Assembly (NCBI GenBank): GCA_936440205.1
Contig: OW387149.1
Location: forward strand, 15,458,114-15,522,113
Direction: 5' to 3'
Length of the DNA stretch: 64,000 bases
From: Lepidonotus clava
Taxonomy: Eukaryota > Annelida > Polychaeta > Phyllodocida > Polynoidae
The notes beneath the pieces are model-generated. The model searched no databases and had not been told where the DNA came from. It was given only the letters and a program-made list of their open reading frames with translations. Made by a program: the position numbers and the translations under genes. Below, one piece after another: positions 21,261 through 33,962 of the stretch; position 1 is the stretch's first letter; each line of letters starts with the position of its first letter.

Positions 21261-22094
21261 CAATATTTAGAGGGTATTGTTTTTATTACTCACATAATAG
21301 ATCACACAACTGGTATTAATTACAGTTTGAATCAAAATATTGAGCTATTATGTATTATGTGACAGTCTCTCCACACAAAATACCCTGAATATCATATCTA
21401 ATAAATAATAGTATATTATATGATTATAAGTATGGGAACACTCATTATATACATGTTTGTATGAAACAACGATACTCCATTATTATGTAAGGATTTATAG
21501 TTTAGTTGTATATTATACATATATAAAATATGTATATCATATAATTATTAGTATGGGGACACTCATAGTATATTTGTTTTTAAGAAACAATAATACAACA
21601 TGATTATGTAAGCTTTTAAGTTCAGGTGTAGGCTTTGCTTGCCACCACCTGTCTTCGTCTTAAACCTCACAGTATAACAAGGTCAAGGTCCAGGTGGATC
21701 CACATCTGTACCTTAACCAACCAATCGGTGCCCTACATTTTAGAGTTGCAACTACTCCTGCCTTCAGCTCTTCTCTATGCCCCTCAACACCTGTATTCAG
21801 TGGCCTGTTTCATAATAAACTTCCGTAAATTTTGCATTTCTTACTTATGATCACCTTTTCACCTCATCGTAGCTACGTGAGTATGAATTGTTTATGCCAA
21901 GCTTGAATTATGAGAGTTTGGCTAGATTTACGAGTTTTGTTATGAAACAGCTGTCAACAAGAGCTTCAAACTCACCCACAGTTTCCATAAGCAAACATAA
22001 ACTTCCGTTAATACCGAGCTTTGGTATGAAACAGGGCCCAGAGAGTAGTACTACCCCAAAACTAGAGTATGTCACAATTTAGTGCTTTTTACAA

Positions 22095-22400
22095 ATGAGA
22101 ATCATAACCCTATAGACCCCAATCCGGCCATAGCCACCCGAGGGTGTACTCCCTGATCCAGCCGTAGCCGCCCAGAAAACGGAAATTTTTCCATTATTTT
22201 TCCATATTTTTCGAAAGTCAATGTTGTATTGAGTATTCAACATACAAAAACAGCAAATATATGGTTTAAAAGCTGATAAAATTCCCTATTCAATGCCGAA
22301 AATCTTATTTCTCTAACTCTGATTAATATAGGTTGGTCAGCCCTTGATTGTCCTCAAATATAACAAATTTGAGGAATTCCTGAAGGAAATCCATTTGCCT
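22095..22400 (+). repeat. Repeat with CCCTATAGACCCCAATC end
   Basis: The outer end CCCTATAGACCCCAATCC is followed by GGCCATAGCCACCCGAGGG-type sequence and AATTCCCTATTCAATGC. Related copies lie inverted at about 31883-32153 (complete outer end GTTAACCCTTTAGACCCC on the minus strand), 36297-36594 and 27505-27621. It is probably a short non-autonomous element family. Confidence 0.55.
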
Positions 22401-23293
22401 TTGCATTTATTTATTCAACCTTTAAGCTTAACGCTCCAGCTTCAACATATTGGATTCATTTAAGGTCACATTTCGTCCAATGTAAATCAAAACAATGATT
22501 TAACAAAATCTTCATTATCATCAATACACAGTCCACCTGGTGACATCATAAGCTAAGAAAACATTCTTGACTCACAAATCACCTCATAGTTGGGATCAGG
22601 TCATCGTTGGATTGGCTTGAAAAAATTAATAAATACAATGCACTCCCAGGATCAAGTTTCCCTCCAATTATTTTGGTAATCTCCAACCGAATCTCATATG
22701 AATGACACAAACAGAGCCAATATATATTTACTAAGATGAGAAACTCATATGTTTAGATAAGAAGTCCTCTAAATCCATTTTCATTTTTGTTCCTAAGTAA
22801 GCCCTCCTATCGTATCTTAAGACATTATAACACTAAGATAGCCACCTTGGAACCAACATATCCTACGATCTAAGAGTGATTCCTATGATCACATTGGAAC
22901 ACCCTCCTCATTTCTACCAAAACTATCCTATGATCTTCGTGTCAATTCCAATCAGGATGCAACATTGTAACGTACATGTTTGTTATGAATCGGTGCTTGG
23001 AATAACCGAATATTCTTGTGGAATCGGCTGAATTTAGTGCCAATTTATCAGTCGACTTGGTCAAAATGGCCTAATGGGTATGGGCTTAACACACAGGTTC
23101 AGACTATTTTTTAAAAAAGTCTCATCGATGAGCCTTGAGCTATTATGAAATGTACAAAAATCGTTTGTTGTACAATTATTTGGTCTATTGCTTCTATTCA
23201 GTTAACTTATCAACACACTCTTATGGGTTATTTTTCTGTCAAATCCTTGGGAACTCTCCCATGTGCACACAACTTCGTTTCATGGTCCACATC

Positions 23294-24244
23294 TCAGAGA
23301 AATCTAGTATTCATGTTTCCTGGAACATTCCTAAGGAAATTACTGACGTGTTTTCTGAACCTAGAACTGCACCAAACATAAATGATTGGATTGACCCATG
23401 TGTTTACCCTCCAGATAATAGTCAAAAGCCGAAATACTATCTCCTGAAGAGGATTTTCTAGATGGCGTGCTAAGATAGGTCGAATGATAAGTAGTGAGTT
23501 ACAACCTAGGTAAACAACAAGAATCTTAAACATAACCTTGGCAATCTTGAAGTCAGGTTGAAGTGTGGGGTTTGGCAAGGGACCAGTTGCTAAAGCAGCC
23601 ACTGCACGATTTTGTTTATGGGCAATTAATCCTATCTGGATATAACAACATACTGTGATCAACATTAATATGTAATATATGATTCCTGGGACAAGTAATG
23701 CCAAGAACTCTAAATGGAGGTAAAGAGTGCATGATCCAGTAATGTAGTCCTCTTTCACTTCGTGAATGTATCCAGTTGATGTGCATATTATAATCACAAT
23801 CAGACAACTTACTGATGCTGCACACCCTATTACTTTGGCTTTCCATAGTGTCATAATTGAATGATATTCCAGAGCATACTTTATATAAAGAAGGCAATCA
23901 ATTGCAATGATACACAAAAGGGTATTACTAATTAGTGATAAAGTTAAGGAAATCAAGACAGCGCCTATGCAGGATAAGCTCCATATGGTTCCTTGAGGTA
24001 GATAAACTGTTGCGAGAGTAAAAGGTAAAATTGCAGCAGTCAAAAGATCCGAAAATGTAAGAAATGCTATCAATATGTTAGACGGTGTTTCCAACTTTGC
24101 ATATTTCCACAATATGATCATGGTTCCACTGTTTGTCAGAACTGTCAGAATTTTCTCTAGGACTGTCCATGCCACAAATGTATATTTTATATAGCTTAGA
24201 TCTTCAGTATTTTCGAAGTTGGATAGGTTGGTTGAAACATTCAT
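23294..24244 (-). CDS. Intronless class A (rhodopsin-like) GPCR, copy 1
   Basis: The protein is 316 residues with seven hydrophobic segments. The short N-terminus has sequons (NVST, NLSN). Landmarks are TM1 N38 (VLTN), TM2 D66 (FSDLL), C92 before TM3 and C172 in loop 2 for the usual disulfide, and TM7 NPIIY (285-289). At the end of TM3 the D/E-R-Y site reads IDC (D116, C117), so the arginine that normally couples to G protein is replaced by cysteine. The CWxP motif of TM6 is absent (VVYLGCNS). ATG at 24244 is supported because copy 2 starts in the same place and the sequence upstream diverges. It is about 90% identical to 33963-34916. The ligand is unknown. It probably belongs to a lineage-specific expanded group, in which sensory or aminergic-like roles are both possible. 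Confidence 0.85.
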   Translation of the reverse strand: MNVSTNLSNFENTEDLSYIKYTFVAWTVLEKILTVLTNSGTMIILWKYAKLETPSNILIAFLTFSDLLTAAILPFTLATVYLPQGTIWSLSCIGAVLISLTLSLISNTLLCIIAIDCLLYIKYALEYHSIMTLWKAKVIGCAASVSCLIVIIICTSTGYIHEVKEDYITGSCTLYLHLEFLALLVPGIIYYILMLITVCCYIQIGLIAHKQNRAVAALATGPLPNPTLQPDFKIAKVMFKILVVYLGCNSLLIIRPILARHLENPLQEIVFRLLTIIWRVNTWVNPIIYVWCSSRFRKHVSNFLRNVPGNMNTRFL

Positions 24245-25964
24245 GATGAGTTCAGCTTGTTAACCCTGATATGATATACTGCAAGATCTGTTTCGTCACT
24301 ATTCAAAGTCTCCTCTTTTCCTGGCTAATGTGTCACTTTTCAAATGCCATTGAATATTCAAGGGTTTCTGCAGTTCTTGAACTTTCATATAATCCTAAAG
24401 AGCTAACCAATACAGAGTAGAAGGTTAGTCCTCTTCACATAAAATGTAGATTGCAGAATACAGAAAGCTCTCACCTTGAGGCAAGGAAAGAATACCGGTT
24501 CAATCTGATGACTGACTGCTCCTACCACAGCTGTTTGACTAATGCCAAAGTGCTTTCTCAGATGAAGGACATGCTCAATGAATGCAAAATCTGGTGCGTC
24601 ATGTACTATATAAAAACCCATGAGGCTTATTACCTGAAATACTCATTATTAAGGTTTCGCTATTCATTACGAACCACTCCCCTGTGTGTGGCCCTTGCTC
24701 CACTGTAACTTGAATTGGGTTTCATGCACATGAATCACTAATTGGCATTGTCAGGAAGGCTGTGCAAAGATTTGGTTATGGTTTCACCCGATCCGACACA
24801 ATAATTATGACAGAGACCCTGGAAAAGAAGCTAAGATGATTTGACCTCGTAGATGGTTAGCTAATTACTGAAGCCTGGTCTCCAAGGGTTGCCCCCCGCT
24901 TTCAATAATCAAGTCGCAGTTTCAAACCAGGTCAGGACTCAGTAGGTGTAAATACTGTTTTTTGAAAGGTTGGGGTCAGCATATAGGCTAAGTAATAAAA
25001 CAGCATCCATTCATGTGCTATTTTCCCCACTTTTTGTATAGACCTTGTGCAGACATGGTCATGTGACCACATTTTGGTGATCACCATGTGCTTATCACAA
25101 CCACTTGGCTTAAAGGTACATCCAGAATTTACAAATTTTGACTAATGAAAATTGCTAATCATATCAGAAATGTTTGTTCTAGATACCTTTAAGGTGTGTA
25201 AGATCAACCCTTTAAAATGTTCACCAATATGGCATCCAGACTGAATCTGGGACTTGTGATGTCATCTGCACATCGTCTATAGTTTAGGTCCATCAAAAGG
25301 GGGAGTGTCCCAGGGTCCCTTAATCCACCAGTTGTTTAACTTGAGACCTTCAGATTAGCATACCATTATTCTACCATTGATCTAACTCTACACCTATGGA
25401 CGTTAAACTATAACAACAAACTAAAAACACTACTCATATCTCATTTTTTAGATAATGATTTATTAACATCTTCACATAATAATTGATCTCCAATATGTAA
25501 CTAACTTGATGTTAATCTATATAAAATACCTGATAATTGAAATGAGTAATAATTATGATAGTATACTATTTTGTGAACCAGTCTTTGTCAATAATTTTGG
25601 GTAATAGAATAATTTATGGTTTCAAAATTGGTTCACAATTAGTATAGATAGCATGTGAAACAGACTATTATGTTGTCCCCACTTGAGTGGCCTGAGGCAG
25701 ATCCCTAACATGTCAGCAGACATTAACACTGCCCTGCCCTTGTCTCCGATACCCCCAAAGCTTCTTTTTATGTCCCTCACTGGCCTCTTATGTTGTCCGG
25801 AGGGACTAGTACCATATTCTGGTAATACAGAACAGAAATAGGCTATGTACAGAACCCAACCCATACACGTTTGGAAGGGATGTTAGAAGCTGCGTTTTGT
25901 ATGAGCAAGACACCTTTTGCCATACGGCACCTTCCACTGCTTAATCTCCAGATAAGGGGGCCTA
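24245..25964. other. Upstream flank of GPCR 1
   Basis: Largely paralogous to 34917-36950 in the second block. No exons, RNA genes or clear promoter boxes recognised. Confidence 0.5.
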
Positions 25965-26370
25965 AAGGCCATATTCCACCTTGCGGCAGGTCCCGTTTGC
26001 AGCCCCTATTTAAGGGGGCCGCAAGCAGTTTGCGGCTCAGATACCAACATGTTGGTATCCCTGACTAGGGCACGCAAACAGGGGCCGCAAATAGGGGCCG
26101 CAAACACCCATATTCCACCTTGCGAAACCCTACCATAAACTCGTTTGCGGCCGCCACAAACTCGTTTGCGGCCGTTTGCTAGCGTCTGGTGGCCGCAAGG
26201 AAGTGGAATATAGCAGACGCAAACACATTTGCGGCCGACGCAAACGCATTTGGGGCTGACGCAACCGCATTTGCGGCTGCCCTAAACACATTTGCGGCCA
26301 TCCTAAACGCGTTTGCGGCCACCTTAAACGCGTTTGCGGCCACCTTAAACGCATAGTGGAATACGGCCTT
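25965..26370. mobile_element. 406-bp MITE with internal 21-bp tandem repeats
   Basis: The inverted ends AAGGCC[A/G]TATTCCAC are flanked by TA on both sides (25963-25964 and 26371-26372). The paralogous site in copy B (near 36937) lacks the insertion, which confirms the boundaries. About six to seven imperfect units of AAACGCGTTTGCGGCCACCTT-type 20-21-mers lie at 26220-26350. A perfect 20-bp palindrome around AACATGTT lies at 26039-26058. A second internal copy of the end (ATATTCCACCTTGCG, 26110) suggests one unit nested in another. The 74-residue RLRWPQ-type frame on the minus strand is a by-product of the repeats. Confidence 0.85.
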
Positions 26371-26479
26371 TACTCATGCATAATTCTCCCAACTATGGAT
26401 AGCCAATTTCTTGAGTTTTACCAGTTTAGCCTATTCAGGATGCTTGGTGGGAAATTTGTTGACAAGTCACAGGTCTTAA

Positions 26480-27416
26480 AGGGAGGGGCCAGTGAATTTG
26501 AATTAGCATAGTGCCATGACCGTGACCATCTGAGTAGTCACCATACCAACTTTCATACATTTATCTCCAACAGTAATTGTGACCAGCCAAGGGGAAAGGA
26601 TGCTCTGAGGTCCCTATATTTGCTATCATAAACCTATTATTTAATGAGATATGATTAGATTTATGAAAAATAGTGATAATTTTGTCTTTGATCAACTTTG
26701 TGTGTAGAATTCATTTATCATGCTTAAAACATTTCACCATGATGGAATATTTCCATATTTGGAATGTCAATGGAACGTTTTGATAGGGGGATTCACTTAA
26801 TTCATTCTCTTTGGTTGCCATGGAAACTAAAATGCATGAGATTTCCAGAAAAAAATTCTAAACTGTGAGAAACTTTCATTTTCAGGTCTCAACATTGAAA
26901 ACAGAATACATTCATCATTTCTGGTTAAAAAATAATGAATAAAAGTGTGTTTTTGAATATTTACTTGCAATTATGATAATTCATGCAAAATCTCAATAAA
27001 TACAAGAAAATTAAGCTCATAATTATTATCTGTATGTGACGTCACAAGCAGAAGATGAGAAAAATCTAAAATAGCAAATATAACAGAATATAAGTTTTAT
27101 AGACATTCATGACAAGTCCTTACATGTTTAAACTCACCTGATTGAATTATTTACATGGAAAATGTGCAATATTAAGGTTTTTTAATAATTCTGAATTTTT
27201 AAAATTTGAATATATCAGTTTTTCTGTGTAATGTCACACACAGGCTTCCAATTTCATGTGCAAAGGGTGCTGAATAACTTTCTTTAGAGAACCACCCATT
27301 TTATATCAAAAAGGATCTATCAAAAGTAGTAGAAATGTGATGTACCTCTAAGTTAGCATTGAATCTAAAATATGAAATGGTAATTTAACAAAATTAAAAT
27401 TTCACTTGCCCTTCTC
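26480..27416. mobile_element. 937-bp TTAA-type non-autonomous element
   Basis: TTAA flanks both sides (26476-26479, 27417-27420). The ends AGGGAGGGGCCAGTGAATTT and …TTTCACTTGCCCTTCTC are imperfect inverted repeats. The equivalent place in block B (about 37045) lacks it. A shorter relative with the same ends is at 31434-31878. TTAA targets are used by piggyBac and Kolobok types. There is no coding frame. Confidence 0.75.
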
Positions 27417-27504
27417 TTAAACTATCGAAATCTACAGTAATCATGGGATAACTGTGGTTTGACAGGATGGAAAATAGTATTGACTCTTTTTCCATTTCGT
27501 ATCT

Positions 27505-27621
27505 ATTTTTGAAAAAATATGGAAAAATTACAGGAAAATCAACGTTTTTCTGGGAGGGTATGGCCAGATTAGGGAATACAACCATGGGTGGCTATGGCCA
27601 GATTTTTCGGTCTAAAGGGTT
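27505..27621 (-). repeat. Fragment of the CCCTTTAGACC repeat
   Basis: It ends GGTCTAAAGGGTTAA and contains GGGTGGCTATGGCCAGAT, matching the outer part of the copies at 22095 and 32153. Confidence 0.5.
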
Positions 27622-28948
27622 AAATGTACGATCAGTACCGTTACACCATCTAGTCTTGAATTTATTTATTATAGATAGGCAGTTACTAGCGAAAACAAAT
27701 AATAATGTAAACAAATGCAAAAAATTGATATAAATCATCTAGGTTTTGTTGCCGAATTCTAATAACTGTATGCAAATAAAGAAGAATATGATTTAGATAA
27801 TATTTGATGCTTAGACAGATTTTTACCGCACAGATTTTCTCAAATCTTTATTTGAAGATCTCCAATCAATAGGGTCCCAGTATTTGTATCACGTGATGTA
27901 AACAAATGTAAAAATATATGGTGCAGATTGTTACCGATTCAGCACATGTTTGTTTCAATTTAGAGTAATTTATTCTCTTCTGGGATGTAAAATGAAGTAA
28001 TTATGGGTAGAGTAGTTATATTTAACTTTACCGGTATTTTATATATATGAAAAAAAAGATTAAATGCATAGACACCAAATATAAGCAAAGTATTTGTAAA
28101 CATTACAGGCGTTGCCATTTCTTGCATCAATGCACAATGTTGTAACGCTGCAAGAATTAGGTCTCGTCCCTAACCTGCTTATGGAGGTGTCCCTCATGGG
28201 AATCTGGGGTGGGGTTCCTTCAGGAGCCTTCTGGGAAGAATTTGTCCCCAGCAGCCTCTTGCTGTTCTGGGAGGTTTTGGGATTTATCCATGGCCTAAAG
28301 ACTTTAACGATAGCAGTGGTCACTGCTTGCCTTGCACTTGGTAACAACCACAAAATGTGACTGGTCTGCCCTGTGTCAGTATAATGTGACTGGGGTGGGT
28401 ATCTTGTGGGCCTATGACACAACATCTTGGTGTGGCATCACTATAAAGAGGGCATTAGGTCCCACTGCTACAAATAGGAACCTCATCGATTCGGTCACTA
28501 CCCTTGTGATGTAAAACTAGCTGAAAAGCAATACCTTGTGCAGTCTGGTAAACAGGTTGGGGATATTACTGAAAAACGGAACGTCCTGAAAAAAACGGGA
28601 CGTTCTGTAATAACAGGCAATTATGAAAAAGTGTAATATCTAATTATTTTAGATGAAATGATACATGAAAATACACAAAACAGACATGATATAATACTTC
28701 TACATATGCAAACTGCAAAAATTAAAAAATTTTGCATTTAACATGAATTTGATAACACTTTCCATTTTGACAATTACATAAATAATATTTTTACATAAAT
28801 GAAAATGCTCAGAAAACGAGGATTTTGCTAAATTCAAAAATTATATTTAATGAAAGTGCACATCTTTTCCATCAAAATGATCATTACATTTTCACATTCT
28901 ATCATTGCATTTTAATTTTAAGTAAGTTGCATTTTAATTTTAAGTAAT
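27622..28948. other. Non-coding stretch
   Basis: 1.3 kb between the two blocks. The 28100-28510 part is less AT-rich and has frames of 60-121 codons on both strands but no recognisable domain. An inverted pair GGAACGTCC/GGGACGTTC lies at about 28580-28610. Confidence 0.4.
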
Positions 28949-28952
28949 TTGA

Positions 28953-29105
28953 GGTAGCTCAATAGTAGATCACTGGTCTGCAAATTCAAAGGTCCTATAG
29001 CTAGGTTTGATTTCCAGCCAGGTTTCTTGCCTTTGTTTTGGATTACGGCCAGGCATGCATTTGACTACAACATGCATGGCATAACAACATTATTTAGAGG
29101 GTGGG
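28953..29105 (+). repeat. tRNA-derived SINE
   Basis: GGTAGCTCAATAGTAGATCA resembles a tRNA D-arm/A box and GGTTTGATTTCC a B box at the right spacing, followed by a GGCATGCATTTGACTACAAC tail. The A-run of about 24 bases at 29130-29153 may belong to it or to the next insert. Confidence 0.65.
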
Positions 29106-29502
29106 TCAAACCACGTCAAGTGTGGAATTTGTAAAAAAAAAAAAAAAAAAAAAAGTCAAAAAATAGAATTTAAGTTATGGAACTAATGAGTATATTTCTC
29201 AAATACACAAGTAAGGACCAAACTTATTCTAAAAAGTTAGAACGTTAAGTTTTTTCATTTAAAAGTTAGCATGATTTAAAATCAGGTGCTTTTTTTCAAC
29301 ATTTTCAGTCATTTGTTCCTAATTTTTTCTAATAGAAATAAAGTTAATCAATAATATTCAATTGAATACAAATAATAAGCTTTCTAAACAAATGACAGGA
29401 AGTGTATTGCACCTTATAGATTACAAAATTATCTTTCAGATGATATCTAGTATGTTGAAATAGGATATGAAGTTACAGAGATACTGAAATTATACTACTC
29501 TA

Positions 29503-30377
29503 CCCAGCTAACAATTTTACGTTGTTACAACATTGCCACAACGTTGCATTTTGGTTGTAACAACGTTGCAAAAATATGTTTTCACAACGTAAATATGTGG
29601 ACTCCCAGAAAGGTTGTAGCAACGTTGTTGACAACGTTGTATTGTTACCATTTTACAACGTTTTTACAACTTTTTTTTTATGATATTCTTTTTTACACAG
29701 TGTATATTCAGTATTCATGAATGTTATTTTGTAATACATTTTGCTGACATGTTTCTGTTCCCTATAGCTAGTGCTGACACCATTTTCTGATGTCCTTAAA
29801 ATATACAAATTATTAAAAAGGTCCATTATGAACTATATTAAAAGAAACACATAAAAATACAAAAATATAGGCAGACTATTGATTTTTCAATGATTTTTTA
29901 TTTCATCGTACATTTAGCATCTACAAAACAACATTGATGATTGTATGTTTGATCATGTCAGGTTAATGACCTGTTGCATTTACAATCTAATATTCTGAAG
30001 ACTGAAAAACCTTCCCATGTTGACAAGCTACAAAAATGGTGTTTTACTTAAGTATTTATTTCATTTCCCTCCTTATATTATAATATAATATAGCATTAAG
30101 ACTTAGTGAATATAAACAATGTTACCTTATCCAGTATAATTTATCTATGCCTTTTATTTGAGAAATAAATATCAAAGTCTTGTCCAAAGTGGCATAAAAT
30201 AAAAAAACGTTTTTTCCAAGTTTGTAGACAGTGGTGCCGCTTGTATGTAGATTTTGTGTTTTTGATGTTAGTATGTTTCAATAAAATGTTGTAGCAACGT
30301 TGCCACCATGTTTTTCCTTGAATGTTGTGAAAAGGTAATGTTGTGCAACATTGTCTGAACGTTGTGTGTTTGCTGGG
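29503..30377. mobile_element. 875-bp MITE with CCCAGC ends and AACGTT subterminal repeats
   Basis: The left end CCCAGCTAACAATTTTACGT and the inverted right end (AACGTTGTGTGTTTGCTGGG) are flanked by TA at 29501-29502 and 30378-30379. Both sides carry many AACGTTG/CAACGTT words (about 29525-29665, 30285-30365). No transposase frame. Similar CCCAGCAAACA...AACGTT elements are common in animals, by memory only. Confidence 0.75.
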
Positions 30378-31429
30378 TAGCTGCAAACTTCAAGGTCACA
30401 AACATTATCTATTTTAAGCTTGTACTGTAAATATCAAACCTTTGCTTATGGTGAATATTGACAAATATGGGACTGTTTCCAAGATAAGTTGCTAATATTT
30501 TAATATTCATCTTAAAATAAGGGTAATTTTGCAATATGTTTGATAAAAGCTTCCCTTAGCAACTGCACAATGGTTCTAGGTCCTTTATATATATATATAA
30601 TATAGCATTATGGTAATTTTTGTTGTTAATGATATCAAATCTAGGATAAAAAGGGTTAAAATGAAAGTCTTGTAGATACCATAAATGTCTTGTATATACC
30701 ATCTTGTAGATACTTTTTACTACATATTTGCCTCTAGGACCCTTAATGATGTATCCATTGGCTTGAAAATTGGTATACTGTCTACTTTGCTGGAGGTCAA
30801 GGCTTTTTTAGTAGAAAAGTTAAAATCTATTTTTATGTTGGGAGATATGCATGGTCTTGTAGATACCCTCTCAAATAAGCTAAAATCCAAACAAAAACCA
30901 TTTGCACCCTTGGACTTCCATTATGATATAGCATTTTGGATATTTTAGTTGGAAGGTCCAGGCTAGTTCTAATTATTGAGACTAAAAATATCCTATATTC
31001 TATTTTTTTCAATAAAAATGCCTTATTTCATGAAAAAGTCTTGTAGAAACCTTTTTCTGTGGACACTCTTCAGCGATTTAAATCAAAATGAAGAATTATA
31101 GATGTAATTTTTGCAAAAATGATCATCCAGTAAGAAATAATACATAGATTGTAACAAAAGTCATTTCTTTTGTTCATATGGTATTTTGAAGCATATTTTG
31201 ATCAAAATGAAATTTTAACTCTCCTTGTGGACATAGTATTTATTGGGTATAGCCCTTTTTTACCTCTAAATATTTAATAATTAATCATTTTCTACAAAAA
31301 TAAATTTTATATGCAAAGATCAACATTTATGTGACTAAATTAGCAAATCTAACATCAGTATCAAATTATGTTAATGGCAAATGTTACAGCACTTTCTCAT
31401 CTGACGACATCAAAGTCCACACTTAACCC
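30378..31429. other. Non-coding stretch
   Basis: AT-rich DNA inside the part specific to block B. A recurring TCTTGTAGATACC phrase appears three to four times between 30671 and 30867 and again, degraded, near 31041. No gene recognised. Confidence 0.4.
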
Positions 31430-31433
31430 TTAA

Positions 31434-31878
31434 AAGGAGGGGCCAGTGGCTATACAGCAATACATTGTCATAATCTGTACTGTTCAGACAGTGAGTATGC
31501 CAAGTTTTATATCCATACTCATAATACTTTCTTTTTTATGAACATTTTTCTAAATTTACAGACTAGTTCGTCCCTGCACCTGATGCTCCTTGCACAGTGC
31601 ATTCATCTGTGTGTGACGTCACAAACAGATACGGCAATATTTCAAAATTGCAGGAATAACACACTTTGATTGTCTTCATGTTTTTCACACAATCCTACAA
31701 TCCAGAATTGTGTTTTCCTGAGAATCACAGGAATCAGACGTTTCTAAAGATCAAATCACGTTTATCACATGAAATGTTTAATCACGGGTAGTGAATTATT
31801 ACATACTTCTATATGAGCATTAAATCAATGGGATAAAGTGTGAAATGAAACAAATTGGAATTTCACTGGCCCCTCTCT
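31434..31878. mobile_element. 445-bp TTAA-type non-autonomous element
   Basis: TTAA lies on both sides (31430-31433, 31879-31882). The ends AAGGAGGGGCCAGTGG and CACTGGCCCCTCTCT make it a shorter relative of 26480-27416, with an intact inverted pair. Confidence 0.75.
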
Positions 31879-31882
31879 TTAA

Positions 31883-32153
31883 GACCCGACAGTTTGCATT
31901 CATGAATTGTTTGATTCCCCCAAGATTTCCAGGATTTCCTCATGGAATTCCCTGAATTTCTATTAAATAAGGAAGTTCAAGAGCTAACCAATCCCTATCA
32001 ATGAGCGTTACAAAATGTGGTTTAAAGCATTGGATAGGGAATTAAATGAGCTTTTAAATGATATATTGGCCAATTATGTACGTTGAATCTATGGTCAGAT
32101 TGGGGAGCACACCCACGGGCGGCCAGGGGCGGATTGGGGTCTAAAGGGTTAAC
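31883..32153 (-). repeat. CCCTTTAGACCCC repeat copy
   Basis: On the minus strand it begins TTAACCCTTTAGACCCCAAT and continues with a GCCCGTGGGTGTGCTCCC-like segment shared with 22095-22400. It lies directly against the TTAA element at 31434-31878. Confidence 0.55.
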
Positions 32154-33962
32154 GGGGTTTCACCCAAGTGTTGCTTTATTTACTCACATAATAGATCAAA
32201 CGACTAGTATTAATTACAGTTTGAATCAAAATATCATGCTATTTAATGTATAATGTGACAGTCTCTCCACACAAAATACCCTGAATAACAAGGCTTTGCA
32301 ATTGTTATACCTAAAAATGGATAGGACATATCTATATGCTAACATCCCCATCTTTCATATCTATAAAATAATAGCATATTATATAATTGTAAGTATGGGA
32401 ACACTCATATTATACATGTTTTTATTAAACAATAATACTAAATTATTATGTAAGGATCTATAATACAGTCGTATATTATATATATTATATAATTATAAGT
32501 ATGGGAACACTCATAGTATATATTTGTTTTTATGAAACAATGATACAACACGATTATGTAAGCTTTTAAGTTCATGTGTAGGCTTTGTTAGCCACCACCT
32601 GTTTTTGTCTTAATCCTCACAGTTTAAACAAGGTCCAGGTCCAGGTGGAGCCACATGCTACCTGTACCTTAACCAACCGATCAGTGCCCTGCATTGTAGA
32701 GCCAGGGAATTTTGAATACTCCTCTGAGGAGTAGGAGTCTGGACACTAAGGAGGATACATGTGTGGTGTGTAGTGACTAGGCTTAGGCCTATGGTCAATA
32801 ACCTTTAATTGAAGAAGTAATACAACATCATTTTCAACTACTCGTACCTTCAACTCTTCTTCACTCCACTCAACAACTGTTGACAGTGGCCTGTTTCATA
32901 ATAAACCTCTGTAAATTTTGCATTTCACAACTTATGATCACCTTTTCACCTCATCGTAGCCGTGTGTTTTTATATGTGGGGCATGAATTATGAGAGTTTG
33001 GCTTTAGCTTTATTTAATACTTTTGTTATGAAACGGCTGCCTACGTACAAGAGCTTCAAACTTGTATACAGTTTCCATAGGCAAATATAAACTTCCATTA
33101 CTATGGAGCTTTGCTATGAAATGGGCCCCAGAGAGTATTACTATCCCAAAACTAGAGCCTCATGACACTATGTCTCAACTAATGAGCTTGAGTGATGACC
33201 TTTGCATTGATTTTAATGAACCTTTAATCTTAGTTCTCCAGCTTCAAAATATTGGATTCATCTAAAGTCACATTTCATACAATGTAAAACAAATCAATGA
33301 TTTAACAAAAACTTGAAAAACACAATGCGCTCCTAGGATCAAGGTTCCCTCCAATTATTTTGGCAATCTCCAACTGATTCTCATATAAATAACACGAACA
33401 AAGCCAATATAGAGAATATAGAGCAAATATTCAAATAAGAAGTCCTCTAAATTCAATTTGATTTTTTGTTCCTAAATAACCCTCCTATCTTCTCTTTAGA
33501 TATCATAACATCAAGACGGCCAACTTGAAACCAACATATCATAGGATCTTGGAGTGAATCCTAGGATCATTGAAACCCCTTCCCCTCATTTCAACCAAAA
33601 TTACCCTATGATTTTTGTGTCAATTCCATTCACCAATCAGGATGCAACATGGTAATGTACATGTTTGTTATGAATCGGTGCTTAAAATACCATATTTCTG
33701 GTAGAATCAGCTGATTTAATATCAATTGATAAGTTGAATTGGTCAAAATAGCCTAATGGGTATGGGGCTTAACACACAGGAGCAGAGTATTTAGAAACCT
33801 TTTTGAGCTAAAATGAAATGTACTAAACCTGTTTTTGCAGATGTTGTTACATTGCCCACTGTTACTACTTAATTCTTCTTATCAGCACTACCTCATGGGT
33901 TTGTCTGTCACATCCTTGAGAACTCTCCCATATGCACACATCTTCGTTGGATGATCCACATC
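32154..33962. other. Downstream flank of GPCR 2
   Basis: Paralogous to about 21270-23290. No separate genes seen. Confidence 0.5.

Larger units (their letters stand above)
21163..27510. repeat. Duplicated block, copy A (with GPCR 1)
   Basis: This region aligns by eye with 28949-37130 in the same order and orientation. It starts with a tRNA-like SINE head, then a GTGACAGTCTCTCCACACAA stretch, a flank, the GPCR, a downstream block ending near CAGAACCCAACCCATACA, and a final ATCATGGGATAAC stretch. Copy A carries MITEs at 25965-26370 and 26480-27416 that are absent from copy B. Copy B has about 3 kb absent from A (29105-32160). Non-coding parts of copy A hold no other recognised genes. Confidence 0.8.

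Noticed and set aside
26130-26354. 74-residue RLRWPQ repeat protein on the minus strand
   Set aside because: Direct translation of the MITE's 21-bp tandem units; no independent gene signals.
28060-28425. Frames of 82 and 121 codons near 28.1-28.4 kb
   Set aside because: Overlapping on both strands, with no domain or splice context. I could not support a gene.
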